This document shows, one piece after another, positions 8,896-16,990 of a stretch of DNA of 64,000 nt (position 1 is its first letter; each line of letters begins with the position of its first letter). Below the pieces are notes generated by a model. It made no database searches and had not been told where the DNA came from. It saw nothing but the letters and a program-made list of their open reading frames with translations. A program made the position numbers and the translations under genes. The DNA is taken from contig CAZFDE010000002.1 of assembly GCA_964517795.1 (NCBI GenBank), forward strand, positions 1-64,000, in the 5' to 3' direction. The DNA is from CAZFDE01 sp964517795 (lineage in GTDB: Bacteria; Planctomycetota; Phycisphaerae; Sedimentisphaerales; Anaerobacaceae).

Positions 8896-8923
8896 AAAAA
8901 GGCCGGGATCAAGCATCACGGCC
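8896..8923 (-). terminator. Rho-independent terminator after the methyltransferase gene
   Basis: Read on the minus strand, GGCCG, a 13-nt loop and CGGCC are followed by TTTTTC. It lies about 25 bp past the stop of the pterin-binding protein gene. Confidence 0.7.
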
Positions 8924-8948
8924 CTGAAAGTCGTCAAAAGATTGAATT

Positions 8949-9890
8949 TTATGATCTTCGGTTTCGGCTGCAGAAATCACCCATCATCTGCATTGCTTTC
9001 ATACTGGCGTCGGGTGCGCCGTCGTTCTGAGCGAACGCATCGACCAGTTCTACCAGTTCCGGATCAGGTTCTTTTTGACCGTAGCCGTGATTTACATTGA
9101 CAATCCCCGCGTCCAGGCCGAACTCTTTGGCCTTGGCGACATAGGCTCGGCAAATACCAATCTTGCGGGCCGGCAGATCACGCACACTGTTGGATATTCC
9201 CAATGAACAGTGCACTCCCTGCATCTCAGGATCGCTTTTGATTTTTTGGATCGCATGAAATGCGCGATAGGTAAAACTCGGCTGGCCAGGATTCATCGGC
9301 AAGTCGATCGACAGTGGAAAAGTCGTGGTATCAAAGAAAATATCATCGTTCTGGAATCCATATTTCTTGGCCGCATCGAAAATGGTCCTTGCGATCTCAT
9401 ACAGCTTGTCAGCCGTCGCATCGTCTCCACCACCCTCATCGACCAGCATTCCAATGACCTTAAAGGGATGGTTTTCTCGCAACGGCAGCAGTTCATCCAC
9501 CGTCGTGGTCTTGACCGAATTCAATAAAGGCATCAGTACATCGCCGTCGCCATACCAAGTTTGTAATCCAGCCTTCAGGGCGTTCATGTCACTGCTGTCG
9601 ATACACACCGGCACACCTTTGCCATGCTGTTTGACCAGATTGACATAAACCTTCATGAGTTCCACCGCCAGTTTCGGATCTGTTTCGCCGAATGCATCGA
9701 CATTGACCGCAATATAGTCAGCTCCGTTTTCAACCTGTTCGGTGATCAAGCCAATCACGAAATCCAGCGGTTCGCTGGGCTTTTGATAGGCCCCCTCGCC
9801 CATCTCGACCAACTGCTTCATGGCCGCACCGCACTTGGGGATACTCGCATGTACACTCTCGCCAATCTGGATCAGGTATTTATCTGCCAT
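8949..9890 (-). CDS. Pterin-binding methyltetrahydrofolate:corrinoid methyltransferase-like protein
   Basis: 313-aa TIM-barrel protein of the dihydropteroate synthase/MeTr superfamily. The N-terminal QIGESVHASIP matches the IGE(R/N)h start of MeTr proteins. GADYIAVNVDAFGETDP, VPVCIDSSD, IFFDTTTFPLS, GVHCSLGISNSV and GIVNVNHGYG cover the pterin-binding strands. These enzymes transfer a methyl group between methyltetrahydrofolate and a corrinoid protein (AcsE, MtvB and MtgA families). No corrinoid protein, reductive activase or second methyltransferase is nearby, so substrate and pathway are open. GAGGA lies 4 nt ahead of the ATG. It is monocistronic with its own terminator. Confidence 0.8.
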   Translation of the reverse strand: MADKYLIQIGESVHASIPKCGAAMKQLVEMGEGAYQKPSEPLDFVIGLITEQVENGADYIAVNVDAFGETDPKLAVELMKVYVNLVKQHGKGVPVCIDSSDMNALKAGLQTWYGDGDVLMPLLNSVKTTTVDELLPLRENHPFKVIGMLVDEGGGDDATADKLYEIARTIFDAAKKYGFQNDDIFFDTTTFPLSIDLPMNPGQPSFTYRAFHAIQKIKSDPEMQGVHCSLGISNSVRDLPARKIGICRAYVAKAKEFGLDAGIVNVNHGYGQKEPDPELVELVDAFAQNDGAPDASMKAMQMMGDFCSRNRRS

Positions 9891-10124
9891 TTCAGTTCCT
9901 CACATATCGTTTGGTATTAGAATCGTTTATTCGATTTTCGCCGTTTTATAATAAGCTCAGCGATACCTGTCAATCTGAAAGGCCGATTCCGGTGATTTCC
10001 GGCAAAATCACCAAATTTTTAAGCACAAAACTTCCAATTTCAGGCCACTGAACGATTTGTGGCGAACTCAAAGCCCCTTTCCCGATTATAGTTAATAAAA
10101 ACGATTATTTATGGAGGCTCTATT

Positions 10125-10823
10125 ATGAAGCATTGGTTTAAATTATCCATTTTAACAGTGATTCTGTTCATAGGTATTCTTTTCATTTTATCCGGCTGCA
10201 AGGAAGAAAAAGAGCAAGCCACACCGCCGTCGACTGAAAATGAAGCGCTCACGACACCGGCCGAGGACCATAACCACGACCACACTACTCATCATCACGA
10301 TGATCCGGGCAAATTAAATGCCACCCACAGTGACGAAAATGCCCCGGCGCTGACCGATATTATTCAAAACGCTCAAGGATGGGGGCCGATATTCAGAAAT
10401 TGGTATGGTCAGAACGCACCGAATTTTACGATTACGGATATTGCCGGTAAAAAGCACTCCCTGAATGATTATCGCGGCAAGAATGTGATGCTCGTACTGT
10501 GGGCGACGTGGTGTCCGCCCTGCCGTATGGAGGTGCCGCATCTTAAAGAATTGCGCGAAGGCATGCCCGAATCGGAATTGGCCATTTTTGCTATCTCATA
10601 TATCTCACCAATGGAAACCACCGAAAAGGTCAAGGACTTCGCCAAAGATGCGCAACTGAATTATACCGTTTTTTCGATCGATCAGACTGAAATGCCGACG
10701 CCCTTCAATGCAATCGCTGCACTGCCGTCGGCCTTCTTTATCGACAAAGAAGGTAAGATCAAACTTGCCGTCGAAGGTCTTGTTCCGCTGGAGACCATCA
10801 ACAATATACTCAAAGCAAAATAA
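10125..10823 (+). CDS. TlpA-like thioredoxin-fold lipoprotein with His-rich linker
   Basis: 232-aa exported lipoprotein. The signal peptide ends in the lipobox LSGC with lipidated Cys25. A linker rich in Glu, Thr and His follows, with a cluster of His and Asp at 49-60 (DHNHDHTTHHHDD) that could bind metal. The C-terminal domain (about 95-232) is a TlpA/ResA/AhpC-TSA thioredoxin fold with the redox motif WCPPC (C130, C133), preceded by NFTITDIAGKKHSLNDYRGK and ending with LPSAFFIDKEGKI. It probably reduces or isomerises disulfides outside the cytoplasm. GGAGG lies 8 nt upstream. The LysE-type exporter gene begins 45 bp downstream and may be cotranscribed. Confidence 0.85.
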   Translation: MKHWFKLSILTVILFIGILFILSGCKEEKEQATPPSTENEALTTPAEDHNHDHTTHHHDDPGKLNATHSDENAPALTDIIQNAQGWGPIFRNWYGQNAPNFTITDIAGKKHSLNDYRGKNVMLVLWATWCPPCRMEVPHLKELREGMPESELAIFAISYISPMETTEKVKDFAKDAQLNYTVFSIDQTEMPTPFNAIAALPSAFFIDKEGKIKLAVEGLVPLETINNILKAK

Positions 10824-10868
10824 GCAGGTTTTGCGAACCACAGCTTTCACTGTGGATCGAAGCCGATT

Positions 10869-11504
10869 ATGCAAACAACGTTGATATTTCTCTTGGAGGC
10901 CGTTTTGATATCCCTGTCCGGGGTCATGGCACCGGGCGCGATGACCGCCGCGACGATCGCAGAGGGCACTCGCAATCGCTGGGCCGGAGTGTTGATATCG
11001 ATCGGTCATGCTGCCGTTGAGATCCCCTTAATTGTCGTGCTGATACTGGGATTGCATTTTGTTTTTCAATGGCCCGCTGTCCAGATCGCGATCGGACTGT
11101 TTGGCGGCGGGTTCCTCATATGGATGGCGACAGGAATGTTCAGGCAGATCCGACAAATCCCTGCGGCCCAGCATCCCCCACCCCGGACCGGGGCGATAAC
11201 CACCGGTATTGTTCTATCCGCAGGCAATCCCTATTTTCTGCTGTGGTGGGCAACGGTCGGACTGAACCTCGCACTGGGGGCCAAGGAACTGGGGGTGATC
11301 GCTTTGGTTTTATTTGCCGTTGTCCATTGGATGTGCGATCTGATTTGGCTTTCATTTCTTTCCTTCAGTGCGTTTTATACCAGCAAACATGTCGGGCTGT
11401 TCAGCGGTTATATTGAAAAAGCGATCCTTATTTTCGGCAGCAGCGCGCTGGTTATCTTCGGGTTGAAATTCATTTACGATTCACTTGATCTGTGGCTTTT
11501 CTGA
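10869..11504 (+). CDS. LysE/RhtB-family translocator
   Basis: 211-aa integral membrane protein with about six hydrophobic helices. The N-terminal SLSGVMAPGAMTAATIAEGTR matches the LysE family signature (PGP replaced by PGA), and GIVLSAGNPYFLLWWATVG is the second conserved segment. The family exports amino acids or related small solutes. The substrate is not readable here. A possible partner is the preceding lipoprotein thioredoxin. The following 283 bp (11505-11787) shows no gene and no clear terminator. Confidence 0.8.
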   Translation: MQTTLIFLLEAVLISLSGVMAPGAMTAATIAEGTRNRWAGVLISIGHAAVEIPLIVVLILGLHFVFQWPAVQIAIGLFGGGFLIWMATGMFRQIRQIPAAQHPPPRTGAITTGIVLSAGNPYFLLWWATVGLNLALGAKELGVIALVLFAVVHWMCDLIWLSFLSFSAFYTSKHVGLFSGYIEKAILIFGSSALVIFGLKFIYDSLDLWLF

Positions 11505-11787
11505 CAGACTGATCACATCCATAAGCAGTTGATTGATTGTGCGAGATAGCATCAAGAATCTTTCGCACATTTTGTAATAACTTTTTCCTCTGGTCGTAAT
11601 CCCTATTCCTGCCACCACCCTTGTGAGTATACCGCTTACCCTGCCCTGCCTTCGATGGTACCCCCGGATAATAATATTAGACAGAATTAACCAAGACAGT
11701 TAGTGCCGCTTTGATATATCCTCGGCAGGCTTATTTATTAGAGCAGTAGAAAATAAAGAGTTGAAATCCGGGCAACAGGATGAGCTA

Positions 11788-12588
11788 TTAATTCATCTTT
11801 ATAAACAGCACTCGATAAGCCGCTGATAATGCAAAGATCAGCGTGCTAACTAATACGATGCAAGCTCCCGTCGGCAAATCGAACCAGAACGATACCATAA
11901 AGCCGGCCACCGCCGAGAATACCCCAAACGATGTCGCCGTGACAACTACCGACCGATGACCGGTGCATAGTTGATAAGCCGCCGCAGCCGGGTTAGTGAT
12001 CAGACTGAAAATCATCAATCCCCCGATGATCTGCAGGTTCACCGCAAGGGTTACGCCGCACAGCGCCAGAAATAAACCATAGACAAAACGTTCGTGAACA
12101 CCGGTCGCTGCTGCCAATGATCGACTGAACAACAGCGCCTTCATCTCCTTGTTGAACATCAACGCAAAAGCCGCCCCAAAAATCGCTATGACTGAAATGG
12201 CAATAACCGATTGTGTCCGGACAAACAGAATACTGCCCCACAACAGCCCCAGAACTTGTGAACGGCTATCCTGGATCAGGCCGATACCCAGAAAGGTCAA
12301 TCCAAGTAAAAACGAAAAAAGAATCGCCAGCCCGACATTGGTATCAAGCCGCGAGCGCTGAGGAGAAATGGTGGTCAACGACAGCGCCGAAACAATTGAA
12401 AATAAAATTGCACCGACCGCCGGTGGAATGCCAAGCAGAAAAGAAAAAACGGTACCAGCCATGGCCGCATGGGAAATACAGGTCCCGATAAACGGCATGC
12501 GCATTCCCACGATGTATACGCCAAGAAATCCAGTACTGGCCCCGGCAACCGCACCGGCAAAAATGATCATGTAAAAAAAGGAATCCAT
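11788..12588 (-). CDS. Metal ABC transporter permease (ZnuB/TroC family)
   Basis: 266-aa inner-membrane permease of the ABC-3 family, which imports zinc, manganese or iron. It has eight or nine hydrophobic helices. Conserved segments are GVYIVGMRMPFIGTCISHAAMAG near the N-terminus (the His is conserved in the family) and a final stretch ending in SAAYRVLF. It is the last gene of an operon running exoprotein - pseudopilin - binding protein - ATPase - permease, with a 4-bp gap from the ATPase gene. The metal cannot be deduced. Confidence 0.85.
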   Translation of the reverse strand: MDSFFYMIIFAGAVAGASTGFLGVYIVGMRMPFIGTCISHAAMAGTVFSFLLGIPPAVGAILFSIVSALSLTTISPQRSRLDTNVGLAILFSFLLGLTFLGIGLIQDSRSQVLGLLWGSILFVRTQSVIAISVIAIFGAAFALMFNKEMKALLFSRSLAAATGVHERFVYGLFLALCGVTLAVNLQIIGGLMIFSLITNPAAAAYQLCTGHRSVVVTATSFGVFSAVAGFMVSFWFDLPTGACIVLVSTLIFALSAAYRVLFIKMN

Positions 12589-12592
12589 TCTT

Positions 12593-13393
12593 CTATACCC
12601 CCGCCTCCCGATGAATTAAATAAGGTTGATCGTGTGATTCGGCGATCTCAATCCGGCATTGATATATATCCTGTATAGTTTGTGAAGTTAAAATTTGACG
12701 GGTTTCGCCATCGGCCGCAATACGGCCGCAATTCAGCAGAATGGTGCGATCGGCGTATAGCTGCAGAGACGCGATTTCATGGGAGATCATAATCACCGTC
12801 AGATTTAATTGATCATGCAGCGATTGGACTAATGTGCTTATCCGGTGTTTCCAATGAAAGTCCAGATTTGAAGTGGGTTCATCCAGCATTAGAATTTCGG
12901 GATTCTGCACCATCGCACGGGCAATCAGTGTTTTTTGCTGCTCGCCGCCGGAAAGACTGCGGAAGGTCTGATGTTTGCGATCAGATAGCCCAACCCTTTC
13001 AATCCAGATATTCACCAAATCCATATCGTTGCGATCGAGTCGACTAATCAATGGCTTGACACATGTTCGCCCCATTGCCACTACTTCATAGACAGTAAAC
13101 GGCAACTGAGTATTATATTCGGCGGCTTGCGGAATGTAGCCAATCTGTTTTCTTAAACGTGTCCGCTCCCATGGCGTCAGTGACCACAGCGAGGTCTGTC
13201 CCAATGCGACCTTTCCACCACAAGGCTTGATTAAACCGCACATGACGTTTAATAAGGTTGTTTTGCCCGAACCGTTAGTTCCAATGATATTGACAAACTG
13301 CCCGGAAAGAATACTCAGGGCATCAAGAGCCAGGATCGTTCTACCGTTGCGAATCACACGCACATCCGAAAGTTCTAGCGATGCCCCCATCAT
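12593..13393 (-). CDS. Metal ABC transporter ATPase (ZnuC/TroB family)
   Basis: 266-aa ABC ATPase. Walker A is GTNGSGKTT, the Q-loop lies in IGYIPQAAEYN, the signature is LSGGEQQ, Walker B is ILMLDEPTSNLD, and the switch His is in MISHEIASLQ. Closest in arrangement to ZnuC/MntB-type ATPases. The start overlaps the binding-protein stop (ATGA), and a second ATG follows directly. Translational coupling with both neighbours supports a complete importer. Confidence 0.9.
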   Translation of the reverse strand: MMGASLELSDVRVIRNGRTILALDALSILSGQFVNIIGTNGSGKTTLLNVMCGLIKPCGGKVALGQTSLWSLTPWERTRLRKQIGYIPQAAEYNTQLPFTVYEVVAMGRTCVKPLISRLDRNDMDLVNIWIERVGLSDRKHQTFRSLSGGEQQKTLIARAMVQNPEILMLDEPTSNLDFHWKHRISTLVQSLHDQLNLTVIMISHEIASLQLYADRTILLNCGRIAADGETRQILTSQTIQDIYQCRIEIAESHDQPYLIHREAGV

Positions 13394-14235
13394 TCCCTCA
13401 ATCCCTGACGCAAACGCATCAGATTCGCATTGACCATTTGTTCAAAACGCTGGGGCCTGTTGGTATCTTCGACCACTTCAGGAAAATTAGTGAATACCAC
13501 CAAACCGGCATTCAAATGATCGGCCAGCGATTGGGCCAATTCGGTCCCCTCTTGCTGATTCGCGATTACCAGCCTGATATGGTTTTCACGGGCGTGGTTC
13601 AGATTCTGATTAATCTGAGCGGGAGTCACCGTATCGCGGCCGGCAAATGCCGATACTACATCCAATCCAAGCCATTCGGCAAAGGTTTTCTGATGTACCG
13701 AAACAATAACCGGCACTCCATTGCAGTCACCACCCGTCGTTCGATCAAACACCTGTTGTGCCCATTCGTTGATGCGGGCTTCAATTTGACGATAACGTTC
13801 TTCATAGACGGTTTTTTCCTGGGGATTATATCGGGTCAGTGAATCGGCAACCTGTCGAACTACGGATAAATACGTATCGGCCATGCACATGCCCGGCGGC
13901 GGCGTAATCGTGCACACGCGAAGGCCGCGATCTTTCATTCGACCTATCGCCGGTTCGATATTCTGCTGAAAATCGAAAACAAACAGAAACCGACAGCGGC
14001 AAAGCTGATTGACCAATGACGGTGAGATATCAAAATGGCCCGGACACATCCCCGGCGGGATTAGACTTAAAATATGCTGCTGGTCAGGACACAGGTCACG
14101 TACGGCCGCATACAGATAAGAATTCGAAACCGCAATGTAAGGCTGACTGTCCGAATTGGCATTTTTCCGGCAACCGACGAATAAACCCATCAAAGCCGCT
14201 GACACAAGAACAGCTAATAATCGCCGCACAGACAT
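13390..14235 (-). CDS. Cys-rich metal-binding lipoprotein of a ZnuA-type ABC importer
   Basis: About 281-aa cluster A-I substrate-binding lipoprotein. The ATG at 14235 gives a clean lipoprotein signal (MSVRRLLAVLVSAALMGLF, then VGC); a TTG six codons earlier is in frame. LIPPGMCPGHFDISPS corresponds to the first metal-ligand loop of ZnuA-type proteins, with its His, and VSVHQKTFAEWLGLD to a later His loop. The usual loop between them (DPHxW) is replaced by TPPPGMCMADTYLS. It lacks the His-rich loop of many ZnuA proteins but has unusually many cysteines: RDLCPD, GMC twice, LCRC, RVCT and GDCNG. The ligand may therefore differ from plain Zn or Mn. The start lies one base after the stop of the upstream pseudopilin gene. 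Confidence 0.8.
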   Translation of the reverse strand: MSVRRLLAVLVSAALMGLFVGCRKNANSDSQPYIAVSNSYLYAAVRDLCPDQQHILSLIPPGMCPGHFDISPSLVNQLCRCRFLFVFDFQQNIEPAIGRMKDRGLRVCTITPPPGMCMADTYLSVVRQVADSLTRYNPQEKTVYEERYRQIEARINEWAQQVFDRTTGGDCNGVPVIVSVHQKTFAEWLGLDVVSAFAGRDTVTPAQINQNLNHARENHIRLVIANQQEGTELAQSLADHLNAGLVVFTNFPEVVEDTNRPQRFEQMVNANLMRLRQGLRE

Positions 14236-14236
14236 T

Positions 14237-14890
14237 TCAATTATACCCTTCAAATGAACCGATATGTGTACCTTTTTTAAGCCGTATGCGAGTAATCACC
14301 CCGTTTTTCTTTTGCGGATCATACCAAGTTTTACGCGGCACCGGATAGTGTTGGCGAGCCATACTGACACCATCGAATTTCGGCCCCTGACTGTAAATCA
14401 CCCATGTCACCGGCGAGATCTGAGGGTCCTGGTAGGTTTTACCGGAATCCCTTTCATAACCGGGAAATCCATTGGGTATCCACAATTTTGCTTTTAGGTA
14501 AGAATGGATTCGGTTTCGGTCGATGATCACATCTCCGACCCCGCGATATTTGTAGGTATATCCCCTGTTAAAGCGATCCTCCATTCCTGAAACCATCCAT
14601 GTATCGGTGGAAGCCCCGGGCAAATAGCCTCCTTCAACCAGCTCTTTGGGCAATTGATGATAATGCTCCCGCTGCATACAATCCTCGCGGGTTGGGGGGT
14701 GCTTGCCGTTATTTTCCTGCATATATATATCCAGCGCAACCCCGATTTGTTTTAATTCGGCATTGACGGCCACTATTTTGGCCTGCAAACGGGCTCTGTT
14801 GAGCGATGGCATCAGAATTGCCATCAGCAATGCGATGACCGCGAGCACTACCAATAATTCGATCAAGGTAAACGCCCGTTTCATATTCAT
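14237..14890 (-). CDS. Prepilin-type (type II pseudopilin-like) protein
   Basis: 217-aa protein with a class III prepilin leader: MNMKRA|FTLIELLVVLAVIA, with Glu at mature position 5. After the hydrophobic helix come LNRARLQAKIVAVNAELKQIGVALDIYMQENNGKHPP, typical of planctomycete pseudopilins, and a globular domain with YKYRGVGDV and VTWVIYSQGPKFDG. A second ATG two codons in is an alternative start. Unusually it sits inside a metal-importer operon: it follows the dockerin-tailed exoprotein by 18 bp and ends one base before the binding-protein ATG. Confidence 0.8.
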   Translation of the reverse strand: MNMKRAFTLIELLVVLAVIALLMAILMPSLNRARLQAKIVAVNAELKQIGVALDIYMQENNGKHPPTREDCMQREHYHQLPKELVEGGYLPGASTDTWMVSGMEDRFNRGYTYKYRGVGDVIIDRNRIHSYLKAKLWIPNGFPGYERDSGKTYQDPQISPVTWVIYSQGPKFDGVSMARQHYPVPRKTWYDPQKKNGVITRIRLKKGTHIGSFEGYN

Positions 14891-14908
14891 TTTCCTAATA
14901 GAAACAAC

Positions 14909-15952
14909 TTATGGACAATCGCAAAGCCCCGGGGTGCATTTAAGCCAATCGGCAGCCATTTGGGCAAAATCTTCAAAATCAACTTCGTAATCGTGATTGA
15001 TATCGCCGGGTAGATTACTTCGGCTGTATCCGCGATCCGTCAGAACAAATCCATTACCGTCATAATTTGTAACCCAAATTTCATAACCTCCGCTATGCGG
15101 CTGCGAATCGTCTTCCTGATTCATAATCCCAATGACATCGAAAGGAACGGTCAGATTATTGGATTTGGAGAAACCACTTCCGATTCCCAGATGCACCGGA
15201 AATGTCAGGCCGTTGACATCCTCAATGGTCATCATCTGGCCCGGTCCCCAAGTGCCGCTAATGAAATTGACATCATTCACACGGACCAAACGACCTTGAT
15301 AATATTCACATCCGCTGGTTCGGCCGGCATCAAAAATAAAAACGTCATTCCCGTCTTTAAGCTGATCCAAGGTAACGACCTCGGCCTGCGGCAGCCCCGC
15401 CGCCGCATCAATCAGTTCAATCGTAAAATTAAGATTAGGGTCGGTAAAATGCTGTTCATTGATGTTCGTCTTGCCTCCAAAAAACTTATGCCATCCTGTG
15501 ACTTTAACACGATCCCCTTTGGTAAAAGTATGTCCGGTCGCAAGATCGTGATTGAGACGGCACAACTCCGAGATCCACTGCGCATCGGTATAGCTCAAGT
15601 TGGGATCTGCTTTCCACGGCAGATTCCCATAATTCTGCCCCATCCAAAGAGCGGTGCCTGCATGGTCATCACCCTCGCCCTGGATAAATATCTGCCACTC
15701 GCCGCCCATATTCCAGGGCTGGTACGTGGCGGTATATCCGGGTGTGGGATCCAGCATCTCTTCGGGATTATTTAGAATAATACCGGTAATCATCACCTTG
15801 TCAGTCGCCTCATAGATACCCACACCCTGCGAATTAACATCCTGAAGCTGCCAGTGGGTCACTTCAGCCACGCTCGGGTCCGCAACTGCTGCAGAAACAG
15901 CCCAAGAACACATTACAATCATGGCTAATCTTATCTTTTTCATTTGCTTCAT
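14909..15952 (-). CDS. Secreted protein with OB-like domain and dockerin-type EF-hand tail
   Basis: About 347-aa exported protein. AGGAG lies 8 nt ahead of the ATG at 15952; in-frame codons further upstream lack an SD. The signal peptide covers about 1-25, ending ...SAAVADPS. The body contains VMITGIIL, GGEWQIFIQGEGDD and GDRVKVTGWHKFFGG, which look like OB-fold strands as in secreted nuclease-associated domains; this is a pattern reading only. The C-terminus has one dockerin-like calcium loop (DINHDYEVDFED) followed by FAQMAADWL, a tail common in Phycisphaerae exoproteins. It is the first gene of the operon that continues into a pseudopilin and a metal importer. Confidence 0.65.
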   Translation of the reverse strand: MKQMKKIRLAMIVMCSWAVSAAVADPSVAEVTHWQLQDVNSQGVGIYEATDKVMITGIILNNPEEMLDPTPGYTATYQPWNMGGEWQIFIQGEGDDHAGTALWMGQNYGNLPWKADPNLSYTDAQWISELCRLNHDLATGHTFTKGDRVKVTGWHKFFGGKTNINEQHFTDPNLNFTIELIDAAAGLPQAEVVTLDQLKDGNDVFIFDAGRTSGCEYYQGRLVRVNDVNFISGTWGPGQMMTIEDVNGLTFPVHLGIGSGFSKSNNLTVPFDVIGIMNQEDDSQPHSGGYEIWVTNYDGNGFVLTDRGYSRSNLPGDINHDYEVDFEDFAQMAADWLKCTPGLCDCP

Positions 15953-15982
15953 CACAGCATCTCCTAAAAAATTATTTTTTTG

Positions 15983-16010
15983 TTGACATAGCGCATACAT
16001 TTATTATTTT
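15983..16010 (+). promoter_or_regulatory. Predicted sigma-70-type promoter for the cupin gene
   Basis: Consensus -35 TTGACA (15983-15988), a 16-bp spacer, and -10 TATTTT (16005-16010). Transcription would begin near 16017, giving a leader of about 87 nt. It overlaps the oppositely directed promoter at 16030-16058. Confidence 0.5.
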
Positions 16011-16029
16011 CGTATGAAACTAACGCATA

Positions 16030-16058
16030 AAAATATTAAATTCGTAGTACGATGTCAA
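16030..16058 (-). promoter_or_regulatory. Predicted sigma-70-type promoter for the exoprotein/pseudopilin/metal ABC operon
   Basis: On the minus strand, -35 TTGACA (16058-16053), a 17-bp spacer, and -10 TATTTT (16035-16030). Predicted start near 16023 with a leader of about 70 nt to the ATG at 15952. Confidence 0.5.
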
Positions 16059-16103
16059 TTAAAAAAATGGAAAAATTTATAACTTAATGCAAATAGGTTA
16101 CTT

Positions 16104-16460
16104 ATGAAAAGTACAGATTCTGAAATGTTCGGTGAGCCGATCGTGATTGACCTGAAACCGAATGGCGAATACCAGCCGCTTTTGATTGGAGAACCGCAAA
16201 CCCACGGGATGCGTTCGGGCCGAGTGTATTTAGAGCCGGGTCAATCGTGCGGTCAACATTCGACCGAAGCCCACGAAGAAATGTTGGTTTTTTTAGCCGG
16301 AAAAGGCATATCGCTGATTGGCGAAGAAAATAAATCCCTTGAGGTGGGTCAGGGAAAAGTGGTGTATATCCCCCCGCACACCCTTCACGATATTCATAAT
16401 ACCGGCACCGAACCGCTGATTTACATCTATTGCGTAACCCCGATTAGGTACTCTGAATAA
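16104..16460 (+). CDS. Single-domain cupin
   Basis: 118-aa cupin (cupin_2 type beta barrel). Motif 1 is GQSCGQHSTEAHEEMLVFLAG, giving His52 and His57 with acidic residues right after as likely metal ligands. Motif 2 is VVYIPPHTLHDIHN with His92, His95 and His98. Small cupins of this kind are often mannose-6-phosphate isomerase-like or regulatory sugar-binding proteins, and nothing here narrows that down. The SD is weak (AGG 6 nt upstream). It ends 3 bp before the convergent pseudopilin gene. Confidence 0.85.
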   Translation: MKSTDSEMFGEPIVIDLKPNGEYQPLLIGEPQTHGMRSGRVYLEPGQSCGQHSTEAHEEMLVFLAGKGISLIGEENKSLEVGQGKVVYIPPHTLHDIHNTGTEPLIYIYCVTPIRYSE

Positions 16461-16463
16461 AAG

Positions 16464-16976
16464 CTACTCGAGATTGCGCCGTACGACCGCGGCCGCACTG
16501 ATTGTCTGGATCTGTTGATCCACTTGAACGGTCATGGAAATCTGCATACTCTTAACAAAGGCAGTCGGTGTTCCCCCCACATCCTCAACATACGTTTCCG
16601 GTGTAAAGGTCATGGCTGAAACATTCTCACAAAGCGTATAGTCAGGGTCCGATGTCGAACCATTTGTGACCAGGTAAAGGGTCTGGTCGCCACTGACATA
16701 CCGATAGGTGATATCCTGCCCCTGCGCGGTGATCATGGTACATTCATTTGCGGGGGTATTCGGGTCAACCGCGGCCGCCGTACGCAGTTCGGTCGTTATG
16801 CGAAACAGCGCTTGACGAGCCTGATTGACGGCCTTGAAAATATCTTCGTTTTCGGTGTAATTGATCACCGATGCATTGAAAGCAACCGCCAGTGCGGTCA
16901 GCAATAACGACGAGATCGCTAATGCGATCAGCAACTCGATTATCGTAAATGCATTTTGTCGTTTATGATTCAGCAT
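16464..16976 (-). CDS. Prepilin-type protein, GspJ-like minor pseudopilin
   Basis: About 170 aa. The ATG at 16976 is preferred because GGAG lies 7 nt upstream; a TTG twelve codons earlier overlaps the upstream gene. The leader MLNHKRQNA is followed by FTIIELLIALAISSLLLTALA, with Glu5. The domain then reads QARQALFRITTELRTA, the hallmark of GspJ/PilW-type minor pseudopilins, and ends in a short beta-rich segment. It is the last gene of the PilM-to-pseudopilin operon, overlapping nothing and 14 bp from the GspI-like gene. It probably joins the filament tip. Confidence 0.8.
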   Translation of the reverse strand: MLNHKRQNAFTIIELLIALAISSLLLTALAVAFNASVINYTENEDIFKAVNQARQALFRITTELRTAAAVDPNTPANECTMITAQGQDITYRYVSGDQTLYLVTNGSTSDPDYTLCENVSAMTFTPETYVEDVGGTPTAFVKSMQISMTVQVDQQIQTISAAAVVRRNLE

Positions 16977-16990
16977 GGTTTTTCTCCGCT

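Noticed and set aside
15095..15775. 226-codon plus-strand open frame
   Set aside because: Antisense to the dockerin-tailed exoprotein, which has a signal peptide and an EF-hand loop.
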